From Acanthococcus lagerstroemiae (Eukaryota > Arthropoda > Insecta > Hemiptera > Eriococcidae), in contig CM063108.1 of NCBI GenBank assembly GCA_031841125.1, positions 47,948,122 through 48,012,121 on the forward strand: a DNA stretch of 64,000 bases, read 5' to 3'. Below the pieces are notes generated by a model. It was not told the origin of the DNA. It did no database searches and saw nothing but the letters and a program-made list of their open reading frames with translations. Positions 49,352-61,200 of this stretch are shown piece by piece. Within the stretch, counting starts at the first letter, position 1. Every line of letters starts with the position of its first letter. Made by a program: the position numbers and the translations under genes.

Positions 49352-49562
49352 CCTCTTTTTCTAATTTGTTCTCAACTCGAGCCCTGGAATCCGCTCTTTC
49401 GAGCATCACTTCAGAGACGTCGGGGAGGCTGTCTCAGCTCTCTTCCTTTCCGGCCGGAAATCCGGCCTAGGTCGACATCTGGCGAGTTGCTACGTGGGCT
49501 CGAACCCGGTACCTCCGGATTCCGAGACCAACGCGCTATCCACTCGGCCAACCAGCCCCCTC
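49352..49562 (-). mobile_element. tRNA-derived SINE with target duplication
   Basis: On the - strand the head reads GGCTGGTTGGCCGAGTGGAT (A box TGGCCGAGTGG at 49540-49550) and GGTACCGGGTTCGAGCCC (B box at 49496-49506), with the spacing of a tRNA-like promoter. A GC-rich body and an A-rich tail (AAATTAGAAAAAGAGG) follow. TGTATGCAGAA flanks both ends (49341-49351 and 49563-49573), an 11-bp target duplication typical of LINE-driven retroposition. It is not a working tRNA gene. Confidence 0.8.
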
Positions 49563-49574
49563 TGTATGCAGAAT

Positions 49575-50640
49575 CTGTTGGAGGCAAAAAACGCATCCTT
49601 TGTACCAAGGTATTCGCATTCGCAAGCTAGTGCCTCGTGGCATTTAGTGAATGACTGTGGTGAAAGCCTATTGGTGGTGATCGATTTGTGTAATCCCCAA
49701 GTTGAGTGTATTTCGGTCGTCTGATTAGTTTCGGCCTTAGTGAGAGACGCTAATTTGGGGCAAATTTTGCTCACTGAGTACATATTTTGTTACACATTTT
49801 TGAATTGCATTTTTGTATTTACGCTTGCTTGCTATACTTTCTTGACGGCGAGGGTGTAGCTGACACCCCAGGCTCTCCACTAGGCGGGGTAGACGTTACC
49901 CTATCCAGGCGACAATATAGATCCGGCTGTGGTCCAGGCATTTGGTCGAGTCTACGGACAGCATACCGAGCTTGCTGCACAGTTTCAGGGCCAGCACTAC
50001 CTGGTAACTATAGGCGTTTGTGCGGACTAGGTATTGACCCCCTGGTAAGCTGGTGCTTGTCCGATACTGGGCCAGAGAACAAGGTCGCTTTGCTGCTTTG
50101 TTATGTTATTAGTTTTGGGCTACTGTGTGCGGTAGTATTTTATGCCCGTACTCAAACATGATTTTAAAATATGTTATAGGTACCTAGCCAGAGCAGTGCC
50201 CGTTCAGCTATCCATCCACCTAACCTCTGTACATAATCTATGGTAAAATTTAGTGTATAATCCACTCGACAGATCTAGTTGTAAAATTCGTAGTCCCCTG
50301 GCGTAGTATTTTCGTAATCCAAATTCTACATACTCCTGTTTGCGTTTTGTGTATTTTCAAAATTTTTAATTTTTTCCTTTCTTTTTCTTTCGCTCTTTTT
50401 GATTTATTATTTCTTTCATATCTTAAAATCGAAAGAGTGTTCTTTGAAGCGCCTCTTTTTAAGAACTGAGGGGAGCATAATCTACATAATAATTCTCAAT
50501 GTTCCGCTGATCTGCGATACTTATACCTATGTAATCATTAACGAGTAATGCGGTACAACGGTACCATATCTCATTCTTCCCGAACTCTCCGCAGACCCCA
50601 CACACTTCATCCACGTCTTCTTCAGCGTCTAAGTCGCCAC
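49575..50640. other. Intergenic DNA, no gene recognised
   Basis: Contains one open frame of 124 codons (49787-50161) with no domain or family resemblance that I can see. The rest is AT-rich with no transposon ends. Confidence 0.35.
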
Positions 50641-50649
50641 TATCCGCAC

Positions 50650-52500
50650 ATAAATTCTTCTCATTTAGGCTATTGTCATTATCAGTATCGCTTAAAAAAC
50701 TCAGTTGTCTGCTCAGTTTCTTGCGGCCAATCTTCCTTTTTTTGGCTTTGTTCTTAGTTTCTTTCGTTTTATAGACTGAGTCCTACTTGTTATTTCTTAA
50801 CATGTTTCTTTTCTTCCTCAGCAAGGTGCTCTTTCTATCGAGCCTGTTTTGTCTCTTCCCAAAGCTCTTTTTTCTCCTCCTTTCTTCTTTCGCTTTAGCT
50901 TTCTTATCAACCTCATTTTGCACCGCGTCTTTAACAGGAATACTAGACAGAATTTCGGATCGCTGCTTCTTCCCTCTTACATTTGACCGCTCACCTTTTG
51001 CTTTCAGATACGGACGAATTCGTGATGGAGATAAATATTAAAACGGGTGTATCTACAACAACAGAAGGTACAGGCTGAATATCAAGTACATTAGATGAAT
51101 GTGAAGGCTGAGTAAAAGATTCTGGAGAGGTGTTCGGTTGAACATTAGTAGACTCTTGACTCGCTTGATTATCATTTGCTGATTGATTCTCGACTATTTC
51201 AACCTTGCTGAGTGCTTGACTGAAACTATCCTCAACATCCTTCAGCAGCTAACGACTTGTAGTAGTTGAGTCAATAGTCATTGGGACTGCAAGCGCAAAA
51301 GAGTCGCCCTCTACAAATTTAGGCACGTGAAAAAAAGGAACTACTGGAACCCTACACATTTTAGAAAAATTTATCAGATTGAAATGAAAAATTATCTCAA
51401 TAGAAAGGAAATTTTATGTACTACAAATTTTGTTCTATTCATTTTTTCGATAAACGCTTTCGTTTCCATAATATTTTGAGATTTCTTTATACGCCTGTAA
51501 ATGATAAATTCCTCTTGATCAGGGTTTCAAGGTAAACGACAACAGCGCACCACCGCTTCCAACAGCCCCAATTGCTCAGCTTACAAAGCAAGAATTTACT
51601 CACGAACCCAAGATAGAGCGAAATCTTCCTCCGGAAAAATATCAGGATTAATGGATAGATTCCAGTGCAACTAAATCCCACTTACCCCTTTCCAATTGTA
51701 GCAGCATTAGTATAAGTTTCACGAAAAAGTTCAGCAACCTGGTACTGCGTCATAACTTTGCCTGGATGGTTCGTCAACCATTTTGACACTTCTCGAGAAT
51801 ATTTGTCTTTCAAGGAAGAGAAGAATACTCTATCCAACGGTTGTATTTTATGACTGGCATAAGGTGGCAGGCTCAGAAGAGTAATATGATGCGTTCGACA
51901 AAACATGATGGCGTTTATAGTGGACGATGTGATGTGTGGTTATCAAGTATACGTAATGCAGGATTGTCAATGGAGGAGCGAACATGATTTTGAAAATGTT
52001 CGAGCCATTCAACAAATAAAATACTCGTCATGTACCTGCTCTCGGGTACTATTGGTAGTGTTTCAGTAGGAGATTTTTCAAAGAGTTCATATTTTTTTTC
52101 TTTATCGAAGAAACATCATGCCTGGTGGTATAAATTGGCCAGCCGCACTCATGCAGCAAACAACGGTCACATTAACGCCTCGGTCGGCTGAAACAACTCG
52201 CGACCCATTCTTTTACCTTTTGGCGAAATGGTTTTTGCATCTTTATTAGGCATTGTCGAAATGCCACTTTCATCCACATTGACGATACGATGTGGCTGGA
52301 AGCATTTCTCCTTCATGCATTTGTCCCGGTTTCGATAAAACAGGTTCGCTTGTGATTTATTAAATCCGATAGCTCGAGCAATGCTACATTTTTCAGGCGT
52401 TCGAAGCGTCAAGTTATGCCTCTTACAGAAGTCTTCTAGCCATATTCCATTCGCTGTCTTCTTTTCATCTTTAAATTGATACTCCATATGTGGTTTAATC
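50650..52500 (-). pseudogene. Tigger/pogo-type DDE transposase, broken
   Basis: The - strand carries, in order: WLEDFCKRHNLTLRTPE (about 52440-52380), RIVNVDESGISTMPNKD (first catalytic Asp block, about 52240-52290), ADRGVNVTVVCCMSAAGQ with IPPGMMFLR, WLEHFQNHVRSSIDNPALRI, a degraded DNH block, FCRTHHITLLSLPPYASHKI with QPLDRVFF, QYQVAELFRETYTNAAT, FSCTGIYPL, and a basic tail (PSRIRPYLKAK). This is the order of a CENP-B/Tigger-like transposase. Frameshifts near 52160, 51900 and 51680 and missing N-terminal helix-turn-helix sequence make it a relic. It sits between FAS and the UGT pair. Confidence 0.8.
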
Positions 52501-53503
52501 TCGCGAAATCAGAAGCTAGTTTTTCTAAATCAACCTTAGTGAGTGCATAAAATAATTCGTTCATATGACGAATGTACTCTTTCTCGATTCTTATTCATCA
52601 GTAAAAGTGTGATGAAATCGCCCCAGACTGGTCGGCACCGTTTCCTAAAATTGTGAATAATTCTTCAGTATAATACAAATATGTAGGCTACACTTGGTAC
52701 AATTTATTGGCAGTATACATGAAAAGTTACAAGTTTTAATCATCGTTTCCCAATATAGCTTCCGACATAGGTACCATAAGAAGATGCAATTCATCGAATT
52801 GATTCTTCTTTCTTCTTCCTCTCCTTGGCAGCGTCCAACACATCTACGGTCACTTTCAACGTTCTAGTTGTCAATCTTTGCCTATAAAAAAATTTTAGTG
52901 TGTTATTATTCAATGAAATCAGAAAAAGGTAATTGTACACACTTTCCACTAAGAGTATAACGTACCTTCTCATTATTGATATTTTCTTGTGACTCCTTAG
53001 GACGCACTATCCAAAAATTACAACACGCGAATGAAAAACAAAACAATGACAACAGAAAGCCCCATATTACTATGAGATAATTATTTTCGCTTTCATGTAG
53101 TGTAGACACTCTGTGCGCATGTTTCTACGTCATTTACAGTGCTGCCAGCATTTTCAAACTCGAGAAAAATAGACTGCGTACTCTTACATGCCTCTCCCCT
53201 ATAATTTTTCAACGTCCAAAATATGCTGGAAGAACTTTTGTAATTTGTCCCAAAGCGGGCATTAGACGGGACTGTAAGGCTGCTTAAGGTGCAGTGAATG
53301 CGACGCCGTCGTTCAGCTATTAGCCTATGTCATCAGTCGTCATGTTTACAAATCTTATTTTACGTTTCAAATTCAGTTAGAATTTCACGGTTGTTTCTTA
53401 CTTATTCCATTTCTCCGACAAAAAATCTTGGTTCCTCTCTATCACTAGCCTCTCACACAGATTAACAGAATATGTCGGAGAAGATCAATAAAAAGAAAAT
53501 GTA
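52501..53503. other. Intergenic DNA downstream of UGT copy B
   Basis: Two short - strand frames (52791-52973 and 52906-53109) include a hydrophobic stretch (VIWGFLLSLFCFSFACC) but resemble no known family. No RNA or transposon end seen. Confidence 0.35.
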
Positions 53504-56500
53504 TTATTGTGGTTTTAAATACTTCAATTTTGGACAGAAGAATAAATCCATTCTTTTGGTTATATAATACAATGTCCAGAAAATAGTTATTATTGTCAAA
53601 ACTACGAAGAAAATAATATCCAGCAACAAATAATTATGAAAAGGCATATCAACAGCAGCTGTTCGAAAATGTATGGCTCCATTATGTCTGAGAACATACT
53701 CTGTCCAGTAAACGACTGTTTCTTGAGGAGACATAGGTCGATCTTTGAATATTTCAGACACTTCCTGCATTTTTTCATAGTATCTGCAAATAATTTTGAT
53801 AATTCGCATAAAAGATTAAGTAAACTAGGTATCTATTTTATTTATCATATTAGAAGTTTTCAAACGTGTCGGTATAACAATACCCATCCGGCAGATGATA
53901 ACAATCAGATAGATACCTTGTATCATTGATAATGATTTCAATTACATCCAGAAATGCCTTTTTCGTCGTACTCATCAAATCTAAATGCAAGGCGACGCCC
54001 AAGTCTTCAAGTAGAGCAGCATTCGTTCGCTGATCACCAATTAACGGAGCTGCAATTACCGGTGTACCCGTCTGAAGTGCTTCTATTACTCCAGATATTC
54101 CACAATGACTGACAAACGCTTTCACATTTTTATGCTCTGTAACAAGTACGAGTATATTTTTCTCCCTCTGGTCACGGATGCGATACTCGAAAGAGTAGTT
54201 TCTGGGGCCAGGAGTGCTGTGTCTGGGGATGAGTCAGTGCATCGCCATACGCTTCACCAAGTGAGGAATAGTATCTTTTTGAGCCCTTCTTTAGAGAATA
54301 ACTTCGCCAAACCTTTTCCCCCTTTTTTTTCTTATTTTCTTTAACCATAGAAATTATTGTTCCTGGGTAATGTGGTGATATGTCTGTCTTACCTCTATCT
54401 ATCTCTATATAGCCTAGTATATTCTATTTATATGTCTAATCCGGTGTATTCTTTTCAGCAGGAACCAGCCCCGGCAGGAACAGCCGAAGTGCAGACAACA
54501 AGTTGTCCACCACAACAGTCCCACCCAGGCCGGCACCCACTCTTATACTCACTGATAGGGTACATTGTTTTGTTGTCCATGGCTGTTATTGGCCCACCCT
54601 CAGCTGTTGGTCTTCAACGCAACATTATCAGAGGGGTGGACTCCCCCTAGCTCCATACCACGACATATGGTGTTTTCTTGTCTCGTTTCATTGGTGTTCC
54701 TTTAAGAGTTTCCATAAGTTATGAGTCGTGAGTTATTTTTATTATTATTATTATATTTTCCTCAATGTAGACTACTGAGTGCCAGCACCTGTTTCAGCGG
54801 CCTCGGCTGCCCACAGTCACGGATGTAAGCTCTGCAGTTAGGCCTCAAGAGGACCAGCTCCGCAGGTCGACCATCGGCAAACAGCGGACACACCGTGAGG
54901 ATATGTTCCGCAGTCTGCAGACCGCCACATCCGCATCTGTCAGACACACATCTCTTCATTCTGAAGAGGTATGCCTTGAAGCAGTCATGACCAGTCAGTC
55001 CCTAGGCTAGGTAAAAGTCCACCCCACATACTTACGAACCTATGTTTTGAAGTCTGTACCTAGAATGTCACGCTGCGGGATCCAGCTGGACAGCATAACA
55101 TTGTCAGTGATACCCTCAACAGCGCCCTCAAATTTCCAGATAACTCGTTGCGGTATATTCGCAAAAGCGTCGACGAATGCCAATCTGATTTTCATCGGCA
55201 TTGAAGTACCCTTTAATACTGATCCAAACGACACCAAAATGACACCATGTTCAGCTTCATCGATGAATGTCTGCAAATTCTGCGATAATGATTTAAAATA
55301 GAATAAAATGTATGTTAAAGTAAGTAGGTATCTAATTATTGAGAGGTGGATTGAAATTGTAAACAAAGTAATAAAACGTGAGAGCAAAAGTTCTATATTT
55401 AATGTATAACTAATATAAAAGTTTTAAAATAGTATCCCTGTCAGCTATCATTAAGGAAGGGAGGTTTAGTTCCCATTCTGATACGAATAGACACAGGATT
55501 TGGGTATCTGTAAGTACTTGCATCTTGGTTTTGATATCCAGACTGCAGCAATTCGAATATCCATTACATATCGTCTACTGGGGTAATATCGGTCACCGGT
55601 GGTAATATCGGCCACTCATGACTTGTTTACTGATAACGATACTAGCGCTCCTTACAACAAGTCATGCGTGGCGGATATGTAACATGCCAGGAGGAAAGGG
55701 AACTGTGCGAAAGAAAAAACATTTTAGTGATAACAATAGTATTTGACTAATCCTTGGCCACTCTTTCGCGTGGTATTGTCGAAAAAATTCTAAACAATTT
55801 TCCCAACCAGCTGTAAGTCTTCAAAGTTGAGTGTCTCGGAACGTGAAAACGTTATCAATTTTGTTTTTCCGCTGTCCTGTAAAATTTACATTTTTGCGCA
55901 CAGATACCTTTCTTCCTGGCATGTCACATATTACCACCAATGTTCAATATTACCCCGGTGACGGTGCCTATCTTTTCTATATCTACTGTATAGCACAATC
56001 ACGCATCAGATAATTAAATAAATTTTACCGTAAAAAATGTGAACATACTTTAGGTAATGGCTTTGTTGGTTTCAAATGAATGCCTGCGATTTCAATTGAA
56101 TTCGGTATCATAGGTCTGGGATGCATAATGGAATGACTATTGATGAACACCAAAGCTGGTGCTTTTGTTCTTATAGCCTCAGTATCCAGACCAAAATGTT
56201 CGCGCTTAAACCGGTTTAGTTTTGGAGAAATTATCAGCGAACTGTAAACATCCAACAGTAAAGTCGTCAGAGTATTTATCAGACGCTGATGAAACGTCAT
56301 TGCCCTTCCAAAATAAGTACGAAAATGTGGTATAACCGCCGGGTTAAAAGGATTCTGCACAGTTGGCTCTGCTACCCATGTTAGAGGAGGTAACTGCGTA
56401 GGCACTGTAACGATAACCGGAATTTGAAGTTTTTCGGCGATAATTAGGAAGCATTTGTACATGTACAGCATTTCCGTGAAAATTAAATCAAATCGTTTGT

Positions 56501-57306
56501 CCTTTGACGATAGTGCATCCTGTTGATAATTTTTATTATGACAAGTCTCCGTAGGTATACGAGTATATACATACTTATATATATTTACCACGCAGGCGCA
56601 AATAGCGTAGCGGGTATTGAGGGGATAAAGGCTCTCACATCTTCTGGGCGCCTTCCAAAATAAAAAACTGAAAAATTATACTAGCGGAAGTATTTTCAGC
56701 AATATTATGACACTCGTTAACCCCTCATGAGTCTTCTTCTCCCCCCCCCCACTCCACTGTAGCTATTTACGCGTTATGCTTTACTAACCACCTTAAATAT
56801 TTTAATTATTTGGAGGAATATATTATAATTTTTAGACAGCATACTATTATATTCAATAAAAGTAAATAAACGAACTTGTATTTCCTTGATTCTCATAACA
56901 TTATTACATAGTTCTCCCTCCATTTGAATCATAATTGTCTGCATCTGATAACCATACATTTGGACAAAGTTATCCATGGATTGCGTGCCCACATGAACAG
57001 TACTGTTCAACTTGGAATTTATAGTCGTGAAATTCTCTGCTATCTTCTGTGTTTCCAAGAATGGATTTATAAACGTAATCTCATGTCCAGCTGCATGTAA
57101 GCTTCTCATGATACCGTCACAAAATGAGAAATGACTAATGGCTGCTCGCGGATAAATTCCTAAAATCTTAGCTCCGTTAACCGCTGCGAGACAGCAAAAC
57201 CATACGAACAGAGCACACTGAAAAACATTGAATAATTCATCGACACGGTTCATAAAATGAAAAATTATGATATTATATTAGATCGCATGCATCAACTTAC
57301 CTTCAT
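53504..57306 (-). CDS. UDP-glycosyltransferase, copy B
   Basis: ER-membrane enzyme that moves a sugar from a UDP-sugar to small lipophilic acceptors. Exons (- strand): 57301-57306, 56876-57217, 56049-56519, 55060-55279, 53917-54136, 53504-53783; total 1,539 nt, 512 aa, normal for the family. The first coding exon is just ATGAAG/gtaag. The signal peptide reads MKCALFVWFCCLAAVNGAK; the likely catalytic base is His31 (ISHFSF). The donor-binding signature SSWIPQRDIL...FVSHCGISGVIEAL, then PLIGDQRTNAALLEDLG, lies at residues 335-395. A membrane helix (YLLLDIIFFVVLTIITIFW) and short basic tail close it. Exon 2 ends CAA/gttcgt, an unusual donor shared with copy A. The substrate cannot be read from sequence. 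Confidence 0.9.
54160..54290 (-). repeat. Family R repeat in UGT-B intron 4
   Basis: Reverse orientation: CACTTGGTGAAGCGTATGGC and TTTCGAGTATCGCATCCGTG. It ends about 25 bp from the exon 5 acceptor, the same place as the copy in UGT-A, so it was there before the genes duplicated. Confidence 0.75.
54765..55010 (-). mobile_element. LINE ORF2 C-terminal fragment in UGT-B intron 4
   Basis: Reads CFKAYLFRMKRCVSDRCGCG then LQTAEHILTVCPLFADGRP, a cysteine-containing tail found after the reverse transcriptase in Jockey-like LINEs. It is absent from UGT-A intron 4. Confidence 0.6.
55580..55956. mobile_element. MITE-like insertion in UGT-B intron 3
   Basis: Left end GGGGTAATATCGGTCACCGG then TGGTAATATCGG; right end is the inverted equivalent (ATATTACCACCAATGTTCAA, TATTACCCC). 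UGT-A intron 3 aligns on both sides (to CAATT...AAT and from CTTTTCTATATCTACTGT) without it, so it inserted after the duplication. Confidence 0.65.
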
Positions 57307-57553
57307 TTTTGGCAAAAGATTCTAGAAATTAATTCAATATGAAATTAATAATACCGCAGGTAAAGAACTGTTATCAGATAAATGAGTACTCCTGAACTGT
57401 ACTGATAAAAAAAGTACTTGGTTATAATACAGTTTCGATAGGAATACACATTTTAAACGAACTGTTGATAAATGTGATGAAATACAGAAAACCTCATCAT
57501 AAGTGGAGGGAGGATTGTTTTCTTTTTCTGTGCTTGATCGAAGGAAAGTAACA

Positions 57554-57766
57554 TTACCCACATATTTCCATCGTCCAATCAGAGATGAGCCATTTTTCTG
57601 TCTGGCAAGACGAACTTAAAGATTTACTTTTACATGGTCCTTTATGACGGAATTCTCTAAATTTCTGTTGTTTTTTTTTAAATTTCATTTTTTCCCACAT
57701 TGGTGTGGCTTCTTGAGCAGCATAGCAAGTAATAATAACAACGAATACTAAACAGCGGGTAAGCAT
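57554..57766 (-). other. Small open frame upstream of UGT-B, coding value uncertain
   Basis: A 70-codon frame starts MLTRCLVFVVIITCYAAQEA, which looks like a signal peptide, and continues lysine-rich. The segment holding EKWLISDWTM is also found upstream of UGT-A (63345-63420), but there the N-terminal part is degraded. It may be a small secreted peptide, a lost exon or simply duplicated promoter DNA. Confidence 0.25.
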
Positions 57767-58030
57767 TGTTTCTACCGACAGATAATTTGTTATCTATCAC
57801 TAAGCGCCATTAATGTCTTTGTATCTCAGCTAGAGATGGGCACAATCAAAAACTTTAGAACATAAGAATCCAAGCCCCAGTCGTTAATCATCATCCATGC
57901 AGAGCACACTTTGCACTTCAACTCTCCAGTTTGAAATTCACAGTCATTCCTCAATCTTTTTTATATTTCGCTACAAAAATCCTGGTTCGTCCGCTCTATT
58001 CTTTGATAAAGATAAAGATCTATAACAGTA

Positions 58031-58163
58031 CGAGTGCGGAAACCTGCCATTTTGTATCCAACCGCGCCCGTCGATGTCGAATTGACTACACGGTACGCTC
58101 CGCATAGTAGGGTTCGGCATCCACGGGCACGGTTGGATACAAAATAGCAGGTTTCCGCACTTG
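58031..58163. mobile_element. 133-bp Tc1/mariner-type MITE between the UGT genes
   Basis: Left end CGAGTGCGGAAACCTGCCAT and right end CAGGTTTCCGCACTTG are inverted repeats extending about 40 bp (TTTTGTATCCAACCG, GCCCGT), flanked by TA on each side (58029-58030 and 58164-58165). It lies downstream of the UGT-A stop and upstream of UGT-B. Confidence 0.75.
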
Positions 58164-58226
58164 TATGGTTATACGTCTTTAATAATGATTAATAAATATT
58201 GAACAATATATTATCAAGAAAATGTA

Positions 58227-61200
58227 TTATTGTGGTTTCAAATACTTCAATTTTGGACAGAAGAATAAATCCATTCTTTTGGTTATATAATACAATGTCC
58301 AGAAAATAGTTATTATTGTCAAAACTACGAAGAAAATAATATCCAGCAACAAATAATTATGAAAAGGCATATCAACAGCAGCTGTTCGAAAATGTATGGC
58401 TCCGTTGTGTCTAAGAACATATTCTGTCCAGTAAACGACTGTTTCTTGTGGAGACATAGGTCGATCTCTGAATATTTCAGATACTTTCTGCATTTTGTCA
58501 TAGTATCTGTAAATAGTTTCGATAATTCACACAAAAGATTAATTAAACAAGGTATCTATTTTATTTATTATTTTGGAAGTTTTCATACATCTGGCTACAA
58601 CAATAATCATCGAGCAGATGATAACAAGTACCTTGTATCATTGATTATGGTTTCAATTACATTCAAAAATGCCTTTTTCGTCGTACTCATCAAATCCAAA
58701 TGCAAAGCGACGCCCAAATCTTCGAGTAAAGCAGCATTCGTTCGCTGATCATCAATTAACGGAGCTGCAATTATCGGTGTACCCGTCTGAAGAGCTTCTA
58801 TTACTCCAGATATTCCACAATGACTGACGAACGCTGTCACATTTTTATGCTCTGCAACAATAGTATGTTTTCTCCCTCTGGTCACCAATGTGAACTCGAA
58901 AAGGTAGTTTCCGGGACCAGGGGTGCAGTATTTGGGGAGCAAATTCAGCATGCTCACATCGTCACACGCTCCACCAAGTGAGGAAGAGTACTTTTGAGCG
59001 CCCTTTTTAAAGGACGAATTTGTCAAAACTAATTTAACTAAGCCAAAAAGCCGAGGTCTGTACCACATCTTGATTCACACAAACTTCCCGATGCGCAAAA
59101 TCCCGCCAGTTACCTGAGTAACTAAAGGGGAACAGACGGGTTTCTGGGTAATCTGAGGGTAACCGAGGGATGCAAATAGGTAACTTTTCCGAGGGTAACT
59201 AGAGGATATCGGTTCCCGGCCATTCCCCTGAATCCATTTTCCCGAATGTAAAGACCCCGAATTGCCAATTTCCTGAATACCTAATTTCCCAAATCGAATT
59301 CTCCCGAATCCTATTTACCTGAATGCACAAGAATGAAATTTCCCCGAATCCCAGTCCTAACACACATTTCCCCGAATGCCCAAAAATTGGGGACAGTTGA
59401 AAGATATGTATTTAAATAAAAAATTAATATTATAAGATACAGTTCTTACAAATCCTAAAATTCATCCTGCGCATCAGCATACTCCTGGTATCGCCAAGTG
59501 ATGCCCGCAATTCGTTTCTGCAATTCTAACCACTGACGTTTTGGAGCAGCCTTCACTTTGCATCCCATGCTGAGCTCACTCACTTCTACTTCGGCGTCTG
59601 CTTGCTCTTTTTGAATCTCGCTGAGTGCTACTCATAGGTCTGGGTGGTTCCTTCCTAAAAGCAAGTGGAATCGCTGTGCCACCCTCACTAGAATTGTTCG
59701 TCTTCGCGGTGTTGTTAAGCACAGCTGCGTGTTGATTCCATATGGGGGGAGCGTAATATGGAGGAACAGCTCTTCTTTGACCTCTGGCAGGATTCCCATG
59801 TACGTAGTACTCCTGGAAGTAGTTGAGTACTGGTAACAACTCATCAGGTACTTAATCCCTCAACAAATCGAAAACTGTGGGCACATCAGTAACTGGTACA
59901 TACGCTAGTGCAGCCAACATATGCGTGTACTGCCTAATGGAGCGGTCTTCGGGGTCGTTGTATGCTACCTGTAAACCTTCTGCTTGAATCTTCCGATAGA
60001 TGCTTTGCGCCAGGGGGAAGAAGCAACAGGTGTTTCGAATACCTGGAAAAACAACTGTAGAGGCGTATATGATAGCATTCTCAAAGTCACTCATTATTCT
60101 CTAGGGGTGGCAATCGTTAACTCGGTATTACTGTACAGCGTCTTTCACTGATTGAAGAACTGTAGAGTACTGTTGGGTTGGTTATCCAGAGAGGAACGCA
60201 TACACAAAAGGAAGTGGGACTCCATCCTCTTCAACGTCATAGTCTTCATCGCTGTCAGGCCGTACCGGATTTCATCTACAAAGACCAAGAACAGTGAATA
60301 CCAGTATAAATATCGCCAGTGGCACTTTAAAGGTGCCATCAAGGAACCAAACGCGACTGGGACAAAGGAGCTTGATTTTTCGACGAGTTGCGTAAACCAA
60401 AACACGGCCCTCCAAGTCCGACTCTTTGGAATTGTACAACAGAAACTTTTCGCCGATTAAGGTTTCCTGATATCTGTCGGGTAGTTCGTTCAATTCATTA
60501 AGGCTCTTCGGATTTGGAAGTAAATCCACTCTTCGCCGGTGTCGTATTGTTTTCTTAGGAGCTTCCCTCTCTGGTAGTTAACTAAGCACCTCTAGAGGTA
60601 TTTGTACCAGTTCTGCTCGGAGTAGTTGAGCAGGCTGTTGCTCCCGAGTGCTCGGCGGTCTTCCGTGATACCAGCTACGACGACCTCCGCCTCACACTCT
60701 TCACAATTTGGCGGATGAGTATGAGCAGATTCATCCGAACCTTTGTAGACAACAATTGCGCCACCCGGTGCAGGCACGTTGGTCACAGCCCTTGCCCGAC
60801 ATTCTTTATTTCTCACTCGGTGACAATCGGATTCGGGGGATTGTCCTAGAATCGAGGGTAACTGATTGCATATCGGGATGCGCAAAATCCCGCCAGTTAC
60901 CCGGGCAACTAAAGGAAACCAAAGGTAACTGATAGATTTCTGGGTAATCTGCGGGTAACCGAGGGTGGCAAATGGGTCACTTTTCTGAGGGTAACTAGAA
61001 GGTAACTGATTGCGCATCGGGTTACGTACCTATTTTTTTGAAGTCCGTACCTAAAATGTCACGCTGCGGGATCCAGCTAGACAGCATAACATTATTAGTG
61101 AGACCCTCAATAGCACCCTCAAATTTCCAGACAACTCGTTGCGGTATATTTGCAAAAGCGTCGACGAAGGCCAGTCTGCTTTTTGTCGGCATTGATGTAC

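Noticed and set aside
49496..49562. A functional tRNA gene on the - strand
   Set aside because: The boxes are good, but the acceptor stem does not close, and the unit continues into a SINE body with a target duplication around the whole.
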